Source of the DNA: Geodermatophilus ruber | Lineage (GTDB): Bacteria > Actinomycetota > Actinomycetes > Mycobacteriales > Geodermatophilaceae | NCBI RefSeq assembly: GCF_900114385.1 | Contig: NZ_FOSW01000002.1 | Coordinates: 372,001 to 436,000 of the forward strand | Length of the DNA stretch: 64,000 nt | Reading direction: 5' to 3' | Shown here: positions 45,174 to 54,127 of the stretch, piece after piece | Layout: every line of letters starts with the position of its first letter | Numbering within the stretch: position 1 is the stretch's first letter | Notes under the pieces: generated by a model | The model's input: only the letters and a program-made list of their open reading frames with translations | Told to the model about the DNA's origin: nothing | The model's database searches: none | Program-made: the position numbers and the translations under genes

Positions 45174-45190
45174 GGGGGGGGGGGGGGGGG
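45174..45190. repeat. 17-base poly-G tract
   Basis: An uninterrupted run of 17 G within the transposase relic. Such a tract is prone to slippage and also to sequencing or assembly error; its length should be treated as approximate. Confidence 0.85.
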
Positions 45191-45653
45191 CTTCGTCACG
45201 TTCGGAGGCGGCCAGGCACGTTGCGCGGCCGGTCCCGCCGCCGCTGACGCCCCCGTGCGGTCAGCGCCTGGCCGGGATCCTCGGCCTGCAGACTGGCGAT
45301 CGCCCGCGACATCGACGCCAACGGCGCCGGCTCGCCTCCGGCGGCGACGAAGGCCGCGACGTGCTCGGCCAACGTGGCGTCGGCGTCGACATCCAGGCGG
45401 GCCGGCAGCCAGGCGTGCAGCTGCTGCTTCCGCGGCCACGACTCGCGCGCGGGGCATGGCTCCCAGGGGCCTGACTCGCGGGGTGCGGTGTCGTGCGGAG
45501 GCGTCCCGACGTGGCGTCCGTGGACGCCACGTCGCTCCTGGGACCCGCCCAGGGAGGCCGTGGGTGGGGAGACCCCCGCGGGGCGGCTGCGGAGCCGGGC
45601 GGGTTCCGACGGAACGGCCGGCCCGCCGGCTTCCGGAGTTCAGCCTGCACAAA

Positions 45654-45693
45654 CGGAAGGGCCCCGACGGAGATCTCCGTCGGGGCCCTTCCG
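45654..45693 (-). terminator. 40-bp perfect palindrome after qcrB
   Basis: A perfect 20+20 bp inverted repeat 15 bp past the qcrB stop. It should form a strong hairpin ending the ctaE-qcrCAB mRNA. Confidence 0.8.
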
Positions 45694-45707
45694 GGTACTA
45701 CCTGTGC

Positions 45708-47372
45708 TCAGTGGCGCGGCTCCTGCGGTCGGCCACCCTCGGAGGGGCGGCCAGCAGAGGTGAGCTCGCGGTCGGCCTCGGCCGCGGCCAGGCCGTGCTG
45801 GTCGTGCCGCTCCTCGAGCTCCACCTGCGCCGGCTCCTCGATCGGCCGGAAGAAGCCGCGGACGGCGCGGCGAGCGCCGCCCACCTGGTTCATCCGCTTG
45901 GGCACCGGAGCGCCGCCGTAGGCGAGCGTGCCGTGGCCGTGCTCGTCCACCGGACCGAGGGGCTGGTGGACCTCGATGAACTCACCGTGCGGCAGCCGGC
46001 GGATGACACCGGTCTCGATGCCGTGCTCGAGCACCTCGCGGTCGTGCTTCTGGAGGCCCAGGCAGATCCGGTAGGTGATCACGTAGACGATCGGCGGGAG
46101 AATGACGACACCGATGCGGCCGACCCACGTCATCGCGTTGAGACTGATGTCGAACTTGTCCGCGATGACGTCGTTCCCACCGGCGGCCATGAGCCACAGG
46201 TAGAAGGTCAGACCCATGGCACCGAGGGAAGTCCGCACCGGAACATCGCGCGGCCGCTGCAGCAGGTGATGTGAGGCGGTGTCGCCGGTGAGCTTCCGCT
46301 CGATCATCGGGTACAGCGCGAGCACGGTGAACATGGCTCCGGCGACGACCACCGTCGGCCAGAACAGGGCCGGGATCGTGTAGTCGCCGGGGAGGTTCAG
46401 GTCCCAGGCCGGGAAGATGCGGGTGGACCCGTCGAGGAATCCGATGTACCAGTCCGGCTGGGAGGCTGCGGAGACCTGCGCCGGGTTGTAGGGGCCCCAG
46501 AGCCAGACCGGGTTGATCTGGACGAGCCCCCCGAGGGCCGCGCAGACACCGAAGACCACCAGCAGCAGACCGGTCGCCTTGCCGGCGAAGGTCGGGAAGA
46601 GCCGGTTGCCGACGACGTTGTGCTCGGTGCGACCGGGGCCGGGGAACTGCGTGTGCTTCTGCTTGACGAGGATCAGCAGGTGGACCGCGATCAGGGCCAG
46701 CAGGATCGCCGGCAGCAGCAGCACGTGCACGATGTAGAAGCGGCCGATGATCTGTTCGCCCACGTAGTCACCATTGAAGACGGCGAAGTGGGCCCAGGTC
46801 CCGATCACCGGGACCGACAGCAGGATCGCGCTGATGATGCGCAGGCCCGTGCCGGAGAGCAGGTCGTCGGGCAGCGAGTAGCCGGTGACGCCCATGAGCA
46901 GGGCGAGCACGAGCATGACCACACCGATGATCCAGTTGGTCTCCCGCGGACGGCGGAAGGCGCCGGTGAAGAAGATGCGCAGCAGGTGCACCACGATCGA
47001 CGCCACGAACAGCAGCGCCGCCCAGTGGTGCAGCTGGCGCATGAAGAGCCCGCCGCGGACGTCGAAGGACAGCCCCAGCGTCGAGTCGTATGCCGCCGAC
47101 ATCTTCACGCCACGGAGCGGGGCGTAGGAGCCGTCGTAGACGACCTCGCGCATCGAGGCGTCGAAGAAGAACGTCAGGTAGGTGCCCGACAGCAGCAGGA
47201 CGATGAACGAATAGAGCGCGATCTCCCCGAGCAGGAACGACCAGTGGTCGGGGAAGACCTTGTTCAGCGTGCGCCGCAGCGGGCCGGCGACGATCAGTCG
47301 GTCGTCGAGCTCCAGCGCGACTTTGCCGAGCTTGGAGGTCGGGGCGCCGGGTGCGGTGGCGGTGCGAGCCAT
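45708..47372 (-). CDS. qcrB: cytochrome bc1 complex cytochrome b subunit
   Basis: A 554-residue membrane protein oxidising menaquinol. Haem-ligand histidines are in [20 protein letters not shown] and in [11 protein letters not shown] plus [20 protein letters not shown]. The quinol-site region is [17 protein letters not shown] (here [16 protein letters not shown]). The actinobacterial C-terminal extension has further helices and a Gln/Glu-rich tail. The ATG shares one base with the qcrA stop (TGATG). It is the last gene of the operon. Confidence 0.97.
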   Translation of the reverse strand: MARTATAPGAPTSKLGKVALELDDRLIVAGPLRRTLNKVFPDHWSFLLGEIALYSFIVLLLSGTYLTFFFDASMREVVYDGSYAPLRGVKMSAAYDSTLGLSFDVRGGLFMRQLHHWAALLFVASIVVHLLRIFFTGAFRRPRETNWIIGVVMLVLALLMGVTGYSLPDDLLSGTGLRIISAILLSVPVIGTWAHFAVFNGDYVGEQIIGRFYIVHVLLLPAILLALIAVHLLILVKQKHTQFPGPGRTEHNVVGNRLFPTFAGKATGLLLVVFGVCAALGGLVQINPVWLWGPYNPAQVSAASQPDWYIGFLDGSTRIFPAWDLNLPGDYTIPALFWPTVVVAGAMFTVLALYPMIERKLTGDTASHHLLQRPRDVPVRTSLGAMGLTFYLWLMAAGGNDVIADKFDISLNAMTWVGRIGVVILPPIVYVITYRICLGLQKHDREVLEHGIETGVIRRLPHGEFIEVHQPLGPVDEHGHGTLAYGGAPVPKRMNQVGGARRAVRGFFRPIEEPAQVELEERHDQHGLAAAEADRELTSAGRPSEGGRPQEPRH

Positions 47373-48490
47373 CAGATGCGCTCCCGGTTCCAGTAGGTGG
47401 GGCCCACGGCCTCAATGTAATCGCTGCGCGCCACGAAGAAGCCCTCGTCGTCAACCGTGATCGGCAGCTGCGGGAGCGCCCGGGTGGCCGGGCCGAAGAC
47501 CGGCTTGGCCCCCTGGGTGACGTCGAACTGCGACTGGTGGCACGGACAGAGGATGCGGCTGGTCTCCTGCTCGTAGAGCGAGACCGGGCAGCCCGCGTGG
47601 GTGCAGATCTTGGAGTAGGCGACGTAGTCGCCGTAGCCGAAGTCCTCCTGGCCGGGGCGGGGCCGGTCGGCCTCCAGCTGCTCCGGGCGCAGCCGGATGA
47701 GCATCGTCGCAGCGTCCGCGTGGTGCACGGAGTTGCCGCCCGGCACCGCCGGGAACACGGTCTCCAGGGAGCCGGGCTGCTGGTCGCCGGGACGGATCGG
47801 GGTGCCGTCGTCCCGTACCAGACGGACGCCTTCCCCCCAGGGCGTGGTGCCGAGCGGGTTGCCCTTGTTCGGGTTCTTGATCAGACCGCCGAGCGGCATG
47901 ATCAGCATCAGGCCGAGGCCACCGCCCATGAAGGCCAGGGACCGGGTGATCAGCTTCCGGCGCTTGAGCCCGCTCTTCTCCAGACCGCCCACGAGGGTGG
48001 CGGCGGCGGTCACCCGGTCGAAGTACGAGGCGTCGTGCTTGTCCTGCACGGCGGTCTCGTGCGGCAGCAGGTTCTTCGTGTAGAGGACGAGGCCGACGCC
48101 GACCATGATCAACGCGAGGCCCATCAGCGCGCCGAGGAGCGGGGTGAACAGCGCGCTCCAGCCGTGGTCGTCGATCTCCCAGTGCCAGTCCGGTAGGAAC
48201 CAGCCCGAGCCGACGTAGATCACCACGAAGGCGAGGGAGGCCAGGCCGGCGATGGTGAAGCTCCACCCGACCTGGCGGACGGCGCGCTTCTCCACCGGCG
48301 AGCCCGGCTCGGGGCCGGGGTCGACGTGCAGGATCTCCACGCCGTCGTAGCGGGCACCCAGGCGGTCGAGGTCCTCACGGGACAACGTCGCCAGCTGCTC
48401 CGGGGTGTACTCGTCGTCCGGACCGCCGTGCAGGGGTCCGGGGACGTCCGCGCCGCCGGCCGAACCGGGGCGGGTGTCGCGCGTGCTCAC
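47372..48490 (-). CDS. qcrA: cytochrome bc1 complex Rieske iron-sulfur subunit
   Basis: A 372-residue actinobacterial Rieske protein with three membrane helices instead of one ([40 protein letters not shown] and [18 protein letters not shown]). The [2Fe-2S] ligands are in [16 protein letters not shown] and [10 protein letters not shown]. The GTG at 48490 has GAGGAGGAAGC upstream and overlaps the stop of a 52-codon frame (48487-48645) by 4 nt. It forms a complex with QcrB and QcrC. Confidence 0.97.
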   Translation of the reverse strand: MSTRDTRPGSAGGADVPGPLHGGPDDEYTPEQLATLSREDLDRLGARYDGVEILHVDPGPEPGSPVEKRAVRQVGWSFTIAGLASLAFVVIYVGSGWFLPDWHWEIDDHGWSALFTPLLGALMGLALIMVGVGLVLYTKNLLPHETAVQDKHDASYFDRVTAAATLVGGLEKSGLKRRKLITRSLAFMGGGLGLMLIMPLGGLIKNPNKGNPLGTTPWGEGVRLVRDDGTPIRPGDQQPGSLETVFPAVPGGNSVHHADAATMLIRLRPEQLEADRPRPGQEDFGYGDYVAYSKICTHAGCPVSLYEQETSRILCPCHQSQFDVTQGAKPVFGPATRALPQLPITVDDEGFFVARSDYIEAVGPTYWNRERI

Positions 48491-48645
48491 GCTTCCTCCT
48501 CGCTGGCGCTCGTCGTACGTGCGCGCACAGCTGCTGTGCCTCCAGGCGAGCTCGCGAGCTCGCTCGCCGATTCCTCCCCGCTGACTTCGACGGTCAGCGG
48601 GCGCCGACCTGCTGTGTCCGGGGTGGGGGCGGCCGGCGTGCTCAC
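48487..48645 (-). CDS. 52-residue small ORF between qcrC and qcrA
   Basis: GTG at 48645 (overlapping the qcrC stop as GTGA) to TGA at 48487-48489 (overlapping the qcrA GTG as GTGA). The product begins MSTPAAPTPDTAGRRPLTVE and continues VSGEESASELASSPGGTAA to a SASEEEA end: acidic, disordered, with no Cys or membrane helix. Both the small ORF and qcrA begin GTG AGC ACG C (MST), so it may be a duplicated or split-off qcrA N-terminus, or a coupling peptide. It shows no similarity to a family I know. Confidence 0.45.
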   Translation of the reverse strand: MSTPAAPTPDTAGRRPLTVEVSGEESASELASSPGGTAAVRARTTSASEEEA

Positions 48646-49526
48646 GCCTTGCTCCCCATCCAGAACACGGCGAACAGCAGCGCGCCGATACCGACGACCC
48701 AGATCACCAGGCCCTCGGCGACCGGGCCCATGCGGCCGATGCCGGCACCACCCGGATCGGCCTGGCTGTTGATGGTCTGGACGTAGTTGATGATCGACCG
48801 CTTCTCCTCGGGGGTCAGCTGGTTGTCCCCGAAGACCGGCATGTTCTCCGGGCCGGTCAGCATCGCGGTGTAGATCTCCAGGTCGCTGGAGTCCTCGAGG
48901 CTCGGCGCCGCCTTGCCCGAGGAGAGCGCGCCACCCTGGCCGACGAAGTTGTGGCAGGAGGCGCAGTTGAGTCGGAACAGCTCGCCGCCCTCGGCGAGGT
49001 CGCCGTCGCGCAGGTCGCCGGAAGGGAGGGTCGGACCGCCGCCGTTGGCCTGGACGTAGGCCATCAGCTGGTCGATCTCCTCGTCGGAGAAGACGGCCGG
49101 CTTGTCGGGGGCGTCGGCCTCCTGGCGGGCCAGCGGCATGCGTCCGGTGTGCACCTGGAAGTAGACCGCTGCCTCGCCGACGCCGATCAGTGACGGGCCG
49201 CGGTTGGGCACGCCCTCGAGGTTGGCGCCGTGGCAGCTGATGCAGCTGCGCTCGTACAGCTCCCGGCCGGCGGCCTCGGCGGACGACTCGTTCGCCGTGC
49301 CCTCGTCGGTGGCGTACGCCGGGGACAGGGCCGAGTAGAGCGCGCCGGTGAGGACCAGGGCAGCCATCAGACCGGCGACGTTCATGACGCGGCGGCGCTG
49401 CTTGGACCGGCGGCGGGCGCGAGCCGAGGCGGCAGGGGCGCCCTCGGCGCGGCGGCGGAGCCAGCGCGCGCGGCCGCGGTGCGGCACGTCGTTCTGGGCG
49501 TCGGACTGCGGGTTCGTGGTGGACAC
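48642..49526 (-). CDS. qcrC: cytochrome bc1 complex di-haem cytochrome c subunit
   Basis: A 294-residue subunit with a basic cytoplasmic N-terminus, one signal-anchor helix (VMNVAGLMAALVLTGALYSA), two c-type haem motifs (SCISCHGANL and CASCHNFVGQ) with their distal Met residues (TGRMPLA, ENMPVFG), and a C-terminal helix (GLVIWVVGIGALLFAVFWMG). The di-haem QcrC replaces soluble cytochrome c and passes electrons directly to the CuA of CtaC. The GTG start is 8 bp after ctaE. Confidence 0.97.
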   Translation of the reverse strand: MSTTNPQSDAQNDVPHRGRARWLRRRAEGAPAASARARRRSKQRRRVMNVAGLMAALVLTGALYSALSPAYATDEGTANESSAEAAGRELYERSCISCHGANLEGVPNRGPSLIGVGEAAVYFQVHTGRMPLARQEADAPDKPAVFSDEEIDQLMAYVQANGGGPTLPSGDLRDGDLAEGGELFRLNCASCHNFVGQGGALSSGKAAPSLEDSSDLEIYTAMLTGPENMPVFGDNQLTPEEKRSIINYVQTINSQADPGGAGIGRMGPVAEGLVIWVVGIGALLFAVFWMGSKA

Positions 49527-49533
49527 CGGTTCC

Positions 49534-50148
49534 CTAGCGGATCAGGTAGATCGTGGCGAAGAGCCCGACCCACACGACGTCGACGAAGTGCCAGTAGTAG
49601 GAGACCACGATGGCCGAGGTCGCCTGCGCCGGCGTGAACCGGCCCATGGTGGACCGGATGAGCAGGTAGACGAAGGCGATGAGGCCCCCGATGACGTGCA
49701 GCGCGTGGAAGCCGGTCGTCAGGTAGAAGACCGAGCCGTAGGTGGAGCTGGAGATGGTCGTGTCGTGCTCCGTGACGAGCACGCGGTACTCGTTCATCTG
49801 GCCGAGCACGAAGATCAGCCCCATCACGAAGGTGATGGTGAACCAGCGCCGCAGCCCGTAGACGTTGCCGTTCTCCGCCGCGAACACCCCGAGCTGGCAG
49901 GTGACCGAGGAGGCCACCAGGATGATCGTGAAGACCAGCGCGTAGGGCAGATCGAGGTGCGTGGGCTCCGGCGGCCACCCTTCGGTGGCGCGGGCACGCG
50001 CGGTGAAGTACATGGCGAACAGGCCGGCGAAGAACATCAGCTCGCTGGAGAGCCAGATGATCGTGCCGACGCTGACCATGTTCGGGCGGGTCAGGGAGTG
50101 CACCCGGGAGGTGTCGAAGGTGCCGCTCGCGACGGGAGCCGTTGTCAC
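49534..50148 (-). CDS. ctaE: cytochrome c oxidase subunit III
   Basis: A 204-residue membrane protein with five helices. Characteristic segments are [20 protein letters not shown] (with the conserved Glu), [40 protein letters not shown] and [19 protein letters not shown]. It is the first gene of the ctaE-qcrC-qcrA-qcrB operon, so an oxidase subunit is co-expressed with the whole bc1 complex, consistent with the III2-IV2 supercomplex of actinobacteria. Confidence 0.97.
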   Translation of the reverse strand: MTTAPVASGTFDTSRVHSLTRPNMVSVGTIIWLSSELMFFAGLFAMYFTARARATEGWPPEPTHLDLPYALVFTIILVASSVTCQLGVFAAENGNVYGLRRWFTITFVMGLIFVLGQMNEYRVLVTEHDTTISSSTYGSVFYLTTGFHALHVIGGLIAFVYLLIRSTMGRFTPAQATSAIVVSYYWHFVDVVWVGLFATIYLIR

Positions 50149-50266
50149 GGGGTCATCATGGCATCGCCGCCGAGGAGGTCACGACCGCGGGGGCACGGGC
50201 GTGGCGGCACCGTGGCCGGCTCGTTACCCAGCGCCGGTGTTGTCCTTCCCCGGATGCCGCGGGCAC

Positions 50267-50272
50267 TAGGCT
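50267..50272 (+). promoter_or_regulatory. -10 element (TAGGCT) of the receiver-trpD operon
   Basis: It lies 7 nt before the GTG at 50280. Confidence 0.5.
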
Positions 50273-50279
50273 CTCGGTC

Positions 50280-50696
50280 GTGATCGAGGCACCGGCCACC
50301 GTCCTGGTCTACAGCTCCCGGCCCGAGGTCAGGGCCGCCGTTCGCACTGCGGTGGGACGCCGGCCGGCCGTCGACGTGGGCCCGGTGACGTACGTCGAGT
50401 GCGCCACCGGCGCGGAGGTCGTGGACACCGTGGACGGCGGCGGGGTGGACCTCTGCATCCTCGACGGCGAGGCGCAGCCGACCGGGGGGATGGCGCTGGC
50501 CCGCCAGCTGAAGGTCGAGGTCTCCGACTGCCCCGCGCTGTGCCTCCTCATCGCCCGGCAGCCCGACCGCTGGCTGGCGCACTGGTCGCTGGCCGACGCC
50601 ACGCTGCCCTTCCCCATCGACCCGCTGACCGCGCCGGCCGTCGTCGCCGACCTCCTTCGGGACCGGGTGGGGCAGCGGCCGGCCGTGCGCCGGTGA
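50280..50696 (+). CDS. receiver-like (CheY-fold) protein, no output domain
   Basis: A 138-residue single-domain protein: TVLVYSSRPEVRAAVRTAVG at the start (where response regulators have the acidic pair, here Ser-Ser-Arg), GVDLCILDGEAQPTGGMALA with an Asp in the phosphorylation position, and a C-terminal PFPIDPLTAPAVVADLLRD where the conserved Lys-Pro would be (here PID-P). It is either a degenerate receiver or a pseudo-receiver. Its GTGA overlap with trpD shows coupling; similar genes precede trpD in other actinobacteria. Function is unknown. Confidence 0.8.
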   Translation: MIEAPATVLVYSSRPEVRAAVRTAVGRRPAVDVGPVTYVECATGAEVVDTVDGGGVDLCILDGEAQPTGGMALARQLKVEVSDCPALCLLIARQPDRWLAHWSLADATLPFPIDPLTAPAVVADLLRDRVGQRPAVRR

Positions 50697-51763
50697 ACGG
50701 GCGCACCGCGCCAGGTGGGCCCACCTGGCCGGCCCTGCTGACCCGGCTGCTGGCCGGGGGGGACCTCTCCGCGGAGCAGGCAGCGTGGGCGATGCGCGAG
50801 GTGATGGTCGGTGAGGCCACCCCCGTTCAGATCGCCGCGTTCGCCGTCGCCCTGCGCGCCAAGGGGGTGTCGGCGGAGGAACTCGCCGGGCTGACCGGGG
50901 AGATGCTCGCGCAGGCGACCCCGGTCGAGCTGCCGCTGGCGAGCGTCGACATCGTCGGCACCGGCGGTGACGGTGCGCACACCGTGAACATCTCGTCGAT
51001 GGCGGCCGTGGTCGCGGCCGCCGTGGGCGCGCCGGTCGCCAAGCACGGCGGGCGGGCGGCCTCGTCGTCCTCCGGTGCGGCGGACGTGCTGGAGGCGCTC
51101 GGGGTCGCCATCGACCTCCCGGCGCCGGCGGTCGCCCGCTGCGTGCAGGAGGTCGGGATCGGCTTCTTCTTCGCGCCGGTCTTCCACCCGGGCATGCGGC
51201 ACGCCGCCGTCCCGCGGCGGGAGATGGGCATCCCCACGGTCTTCAACTTCCTCGGCCCGCTGACCAACCCGGCGCGGCCGGCGGCGGCGGCGATCGGCTG
51301 CGCCGATCCGCGGATGGCCCCGGTCATGGCCGCGGTGCTCGCCGGGCGCGGCATGCGGGCGCTGGTCTTCCGCGGGGACGACGGGCTGGACGAGCTGACC
51401 ACCGCGACGACGTCGTCGGTGTGGGTGGTCCGGGACGGCGAGGTCGAGCCCGACCGGGTGGACCCCGCGGCGCTGGGCATCGACCCGCCGCCGGAGGGGG
51501 CGCTGCGCGGCGGGGACGCGGCGTTCAACGCCGACGTCTTCCGGCGGGTCGTCGCGGGGGAGCGGGGGCCGGTCCGCGACGCGGTGCTGCTCAACGCGGC
51601 CGCGGCGCTCACCGCGTTCGGCGTGCGGGCCGAGCGGCTGCACGACGGCCTGGCCGCGGGTCTCGAGCGTGCGGCGGCCGCGGTGGACGACGGCCGGGCC
51701 CAGGCGCTGCTCGACGGCTGGGTGACGGTCAGCCGCTCCCTGCGGGAGGAAACCCGCGGCTGA
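50693..51763 (+). CDS. trpD: anthranilate phosphoribosyltransferase
   Basis: A 356-residue enzyme of tryptophan synthesis joining anthranilate and PRPP. Motifs are VDIVGTGGDGAHTVNISSMA (PRPP/Mg site), VAKHGGRAASSSSGAADVLE (KHGNRxxSSxxGxAD; here R replaces N), HPGMRHAAVPRREMGIPTVF and FNFLGPLTNPARP. The GTG at 50693 overlaps the upstream stop. No other trp gene is in the window. Confidence 0.95.
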   Translation: MNGRTAPGGPTWPALLTRLLAGGDLSAEQAAWAMREVMVGEATPVQIAAFAVALRAKGVSAEELAGLTGEMLAQATPVELPLASVDIVGTGGDGAHTVNISSMAAVVAAAVGAPVAKHGGRAASSSSGAADVLEALGVAIDLPAPAVARCVQEVGIGFFFAPVFHPGMRHAAVPRREMGIPTVFNFLGPLTNPARPAAAAIGCADPRMAPVMAAVLAGRGMRALVFRGDDGLDELTTATTSSVWVVRDGEVEPDRVDPAALGIDPPPEGALRGGDAAFNADVFRRVVAGERGPVRDAVLLNAAAALTAFGVRAERLHDGLAAGLERAAAAVDDGRAQALLDGWVTVSRSLREETRG

Positions 51764-51770
51764 GCGTGGG

Positions 51771-52058
51771 TCAGTCGGCGGAGTCGAACCCGATCGCGAA
51801 GGCCGCTTCCAGGTCGTGCCGGGAGTAGGCCCGGAAGGCGATGTGGGTGTCGGTCTCGAGCACGCCGGGCACCTTGTTGATCCGGCCCGCGATGACGTCG
51901 GCGATCTGCTCGAACTCGCGGACCCGCACCACCGCGATGAGGTCGACGGCGCCCGCGACCGAGTAGACCTCGCTCACGTTCTCGAGGGCGGCGACGGCCT
52001 CGGCCACCTCGGGGATCTGGTCGGTGGCCGCGTCGATCATGACGATGGCGGTGATCAC
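51771..52058 (-). CDS. stand-alone Lrp/AsnC ligand-binding domain protein
   Basis: A 95-residue RAM/AsnC effector-binding domain without an HTH: TAIVMIDAATDQIPEVAEAV, EVYSVAGAVDLIAVVRVREF and VLETDTHIAFRAYSRHDLEA. Such proteins form oligomers that bind amino acids and may modulate full-length Lrp regulators. The GTG at 52058 overlaps the stop of the nuclease gene upstream (GTGA); it also has its own TAGCAT -10 (52066-52071) 7 nt upstream, inside that gene. Confidence 0.9.
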   Translation of the reverse strand: MITAIVMIDAATDQIPEVAEAVAALENVSEVYSVAGAVDLIAVVRVREFEQIADVIAGRINKVPGVLETDTHIAFRAYSRHDLEAAFAIGFDSAD

Positions 52059-53929
52059 GCCGGCGATGCTAGCGGGGGTGCGCCCCGGCCGGCGGGACCG
52101 TGCGGGGCAGGGAAGACGCGCTCGGGGCGGGCCCGGGTCCCGAGCGACCGGCTGTCGGCGAAAGGGTCCCGGCCGGCCCGCCCGGCCTCCACGCGGTCGA
52201 GGAACCCGCTGTAGCCGCCGGTGCCGGGCACGGGGCAGGCGAGCGTCCCGGACACCTCCACCAGGCGGGTGCCGGGCTTCTCCATCCAGCGCAGCACCAG
52301 TTCGGTCTCGTCCACCGAGGCGGCCAGCGCGTCCTCCGCGTCCGGCAGCGTCTCCGCGGTGGCGCGGAGGTCGGCGAGGGTCTGCCGGACCGAGGTCCCC
52401 CGCGCGGCGCACCCGGCGGCGACCAGGCGGCCGCGGCGGACCACCGACAGCTGCCAGCCGCCGTCCCCGTCGGGCCGGGCGAGGACCAGTTCCGGGACCG
52501 TCGCCAGGGATTCCAGCCGCTGCCGCCGGCGGACGGCACGGACGAGGACGGCGATCCGGTCGCGGAGGACGGCGGCGTCCTCGTAGCGTTCCTCGGCGGC
52601 CAGCCGGTCCACCCGCGCCAGCAGCGGGGTCAGCAGCGCCTGCGGGTCCGCCGCGACGGCGGTCCTGAGCACCGCGGCGATCTCGGCGTACTCGTCCACC
52701 GACTGCGCGCCGGTGCAGGGCGCCCCGCACCGGCCCATGCCGGCCAGCGCGCACGCGGTCCCCAGCACGCGGGGGGAGAGCCGGCCGGTGCACTGGCGCA
52801 GCGGCAGGGACTCGTGGATGACGGCGACCGCGGCGTCCGCCGCACGCCGGTCGGGGAAGGGGCCGAGGAACACGCCGGCTCCCGGCCGCACCCGGCGGAC
52901 CACCGACAGCCGGGGGAACGGTTCCTCGGTCAGCCGCACCCACAGGGCCCGCTCGGGGAAACGCGACCGGCGGTTGTACCGCGGCTTGTGCTCGGCGATC
53001 AGCCGCAGCTCCCGGACGGCGGCCTCGAGGTCGTGCGCGCACGGGATCGCGTCGACCCGCTGGGCCAGGGCGACCATCTCGGTGATCCGGCTGCGCTGCT
53101 CGCCCGCGGTGAAGTAGCTGCGCACCCGGGTGCGCAGGTCGTTGGAGGTCCCCACGTACAGCGGCTCGTCCCGCGGGCCGCGGAAGAGGTACACCCCGGG
53201 ACCGGGGGGCACCGTGTCGGCCAGGTGCCGCTTGCGCCGGCGCTCGGGGTCGACCTGGCGGGTGAGCCCGGTGAGCTCCTCCAGCGAGGTGATGCCCAGC
53301 GGCCCCAGGCGCTCGAAGAGCCCGTGCAGCACGTCGACGGTGGCCCGGGCGTCGGCCAGGGCCCGGTGGCAGGGCTCGGTGCTCGTGCGGAAGTAGGGCG
53401 CCAGGGTGGCCAGCTTGCAGTTGGGGACCTCGTCGCGGGTGAGCAGCCGGCGGGCCAGGACGGCGGTGTCGACCGAGGCGGCCGCCGGCCAGGCGATGCC
53501 GTTCTCCGCGCACGCGGCCTTGAGGAAACCGAGGTCGAACGGGGCGTTGTGGGCGACCAGGACCGCGCCGCGGGCGAACTCCAGGAAGCTGGGCAGGACC
53601 GCGCCGATGCGGGGTGCGGTGGCCACCATCGTCGAGGTGATCCCGGTCAGCACGCTGATGTACGGCGGGATCTCGCAGCCGGGGTCGACGAGGGTCTGGA
53701 ACTCACCGAGGACGGCGCCGCCGCGTACCTTGACCGCCCCGATCTCGGTGATCGCGCTGTCCTTCGGCGACCCGCCGGTCGTCTCGAGGTCGACGACGAC
53801 GAACGTGATCTCCGCCAGCGGGGTGCCCAGCTCGTCGATGGTCGCCTGCTCGTAGCGCGGCAGCCCGGCGGCGGCTCGCGCCGCCCTGCCGGCGGCGATC
53901 CCGGCCAGCCGGGCGGAGGAAGAGGCCAC
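52055..53929 (-). CDS. DEDD exonuclease with GIY-YIG/UvrC-like region
   Basis: A 624-residue fusion. Residues about 35-205 are a DnaQ-type 3'-5' exonuclease (FVVVDLETTGGSPKDSAITE, VAHNAPFDLGFLKAAC, HRALADARATVDVL: DEDDh set complete). Residues about 240-325 form a GIY-YIG nuclease like UvrC (GPGVYLFRGPRDEPLYVGTS then NDLRTRVRSYF). A Cys cluster (QCTGRL, MGRCGAPCTG) and a UVR-like helix (ERYEDAAVLRDRIAVLV) follow. It is an actinobacterial family probably acting in DNA repair. The GTG at 53929 has a TACCGT -10 (53937-53942) 7 nt upstream. Confidence 0.93.
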   Translation of the reverse strand: MASSSARLAGIAAGRAARAAAGLPRYEQATIDELGTPLAEITFVVVDLETTGGSPKDSAITEIGAVKVRGGAVLGEFQTLVDPGCEIPPYISVLTGITSTMVATAPRIGAVLPSFLEFARGAVLVAHNAPFDLGFLKAACAENGIAWPAAASVDTAVLARRLLTRDEVPNCKLATLAPYFRTSTEPCHRALADARATVDVLHGLFERLGPLGITSLEELTGLTRQVDPERRRKRHLADTVPPGPGVYLFRGPRDEPLYVGTSNDLRTRVRSYFTAGEQRSRITEMVALAQRVDAIPCAHDLEAAVRELRLIAEHKPRYNRRSRFPERALWVRLTEEPFPRLSVVRRVRPGAGVFLGPFPDRRAADAAVAVIHESLPLRQCTGRLSPRVLGTACALAGMGRCGAPCTGAQSVDEYAEIAAVLRTAVAADPQALLTPLLARVDRLAAEERYEDAAVLRDRIAVLVRAVRRRQRLESLATVPELVLARPDGDGGWQLSVVRRGRLVAAGCAARGTSVRQTLADLRATAETLPDAEDALAASVDETELVLRWMEKPGTRLVEVSGTLACPVPGTGGYSGFLDRVEAGRAGRDPFADSRSLGTRARPERVFPAPHGPAGRGAPPLASPA

Positions 53930-54127
53930 GGAGCGGACGGTAGGTCGCGGGGGTGACAGTCCTGGGGACGCGCCGCCCGGCGTGCCGCGGCACCGGTGAC
54001 CCGGTCGCCCGCCGTGCCGTCGCCCGACCGGGCGAAACCCCAGGTCCCTGCAGTGGCGGGCCGGACGTGACCAGGACAACATCCACTCGTCGGACCCCGG
54101 CGGTCCCGAACTCGAAGAGGGGGTCCG

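Larger units (their letters stand above)
44821..45460 (-). mobile_element. decayed IS630-type transposase
   Basis: Read on the minus strand in broken frames: an HTH part (ARLDVDADATLAEHVAAFV then SMSRAIASL), the first catalytic block ARLVFVDVCGTHTSMTHRRA (the FVDE-like DDE motif, here VDV), ALGAVPRTRG, TVAGGTHT, and a C-terminal piece VFASHLDHVSA joined to HQPDRIRQLVDAAGW. The usual catalytic LDN block between the last two is deleted. At least four frame changes, a 17-G tract and a 17-bp tandem duplication make it non-functional. No clear terminal repeats were found, and 44601-44820 holds nothing else recognisable. Confidence 0.75.

Noticed and set aside
52100-53956. A 618-codon open frame on the plus strand
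   Set aside because: It is antisense to the DEDD/GIY-YIG nuclease gene, whose motifs are complete.
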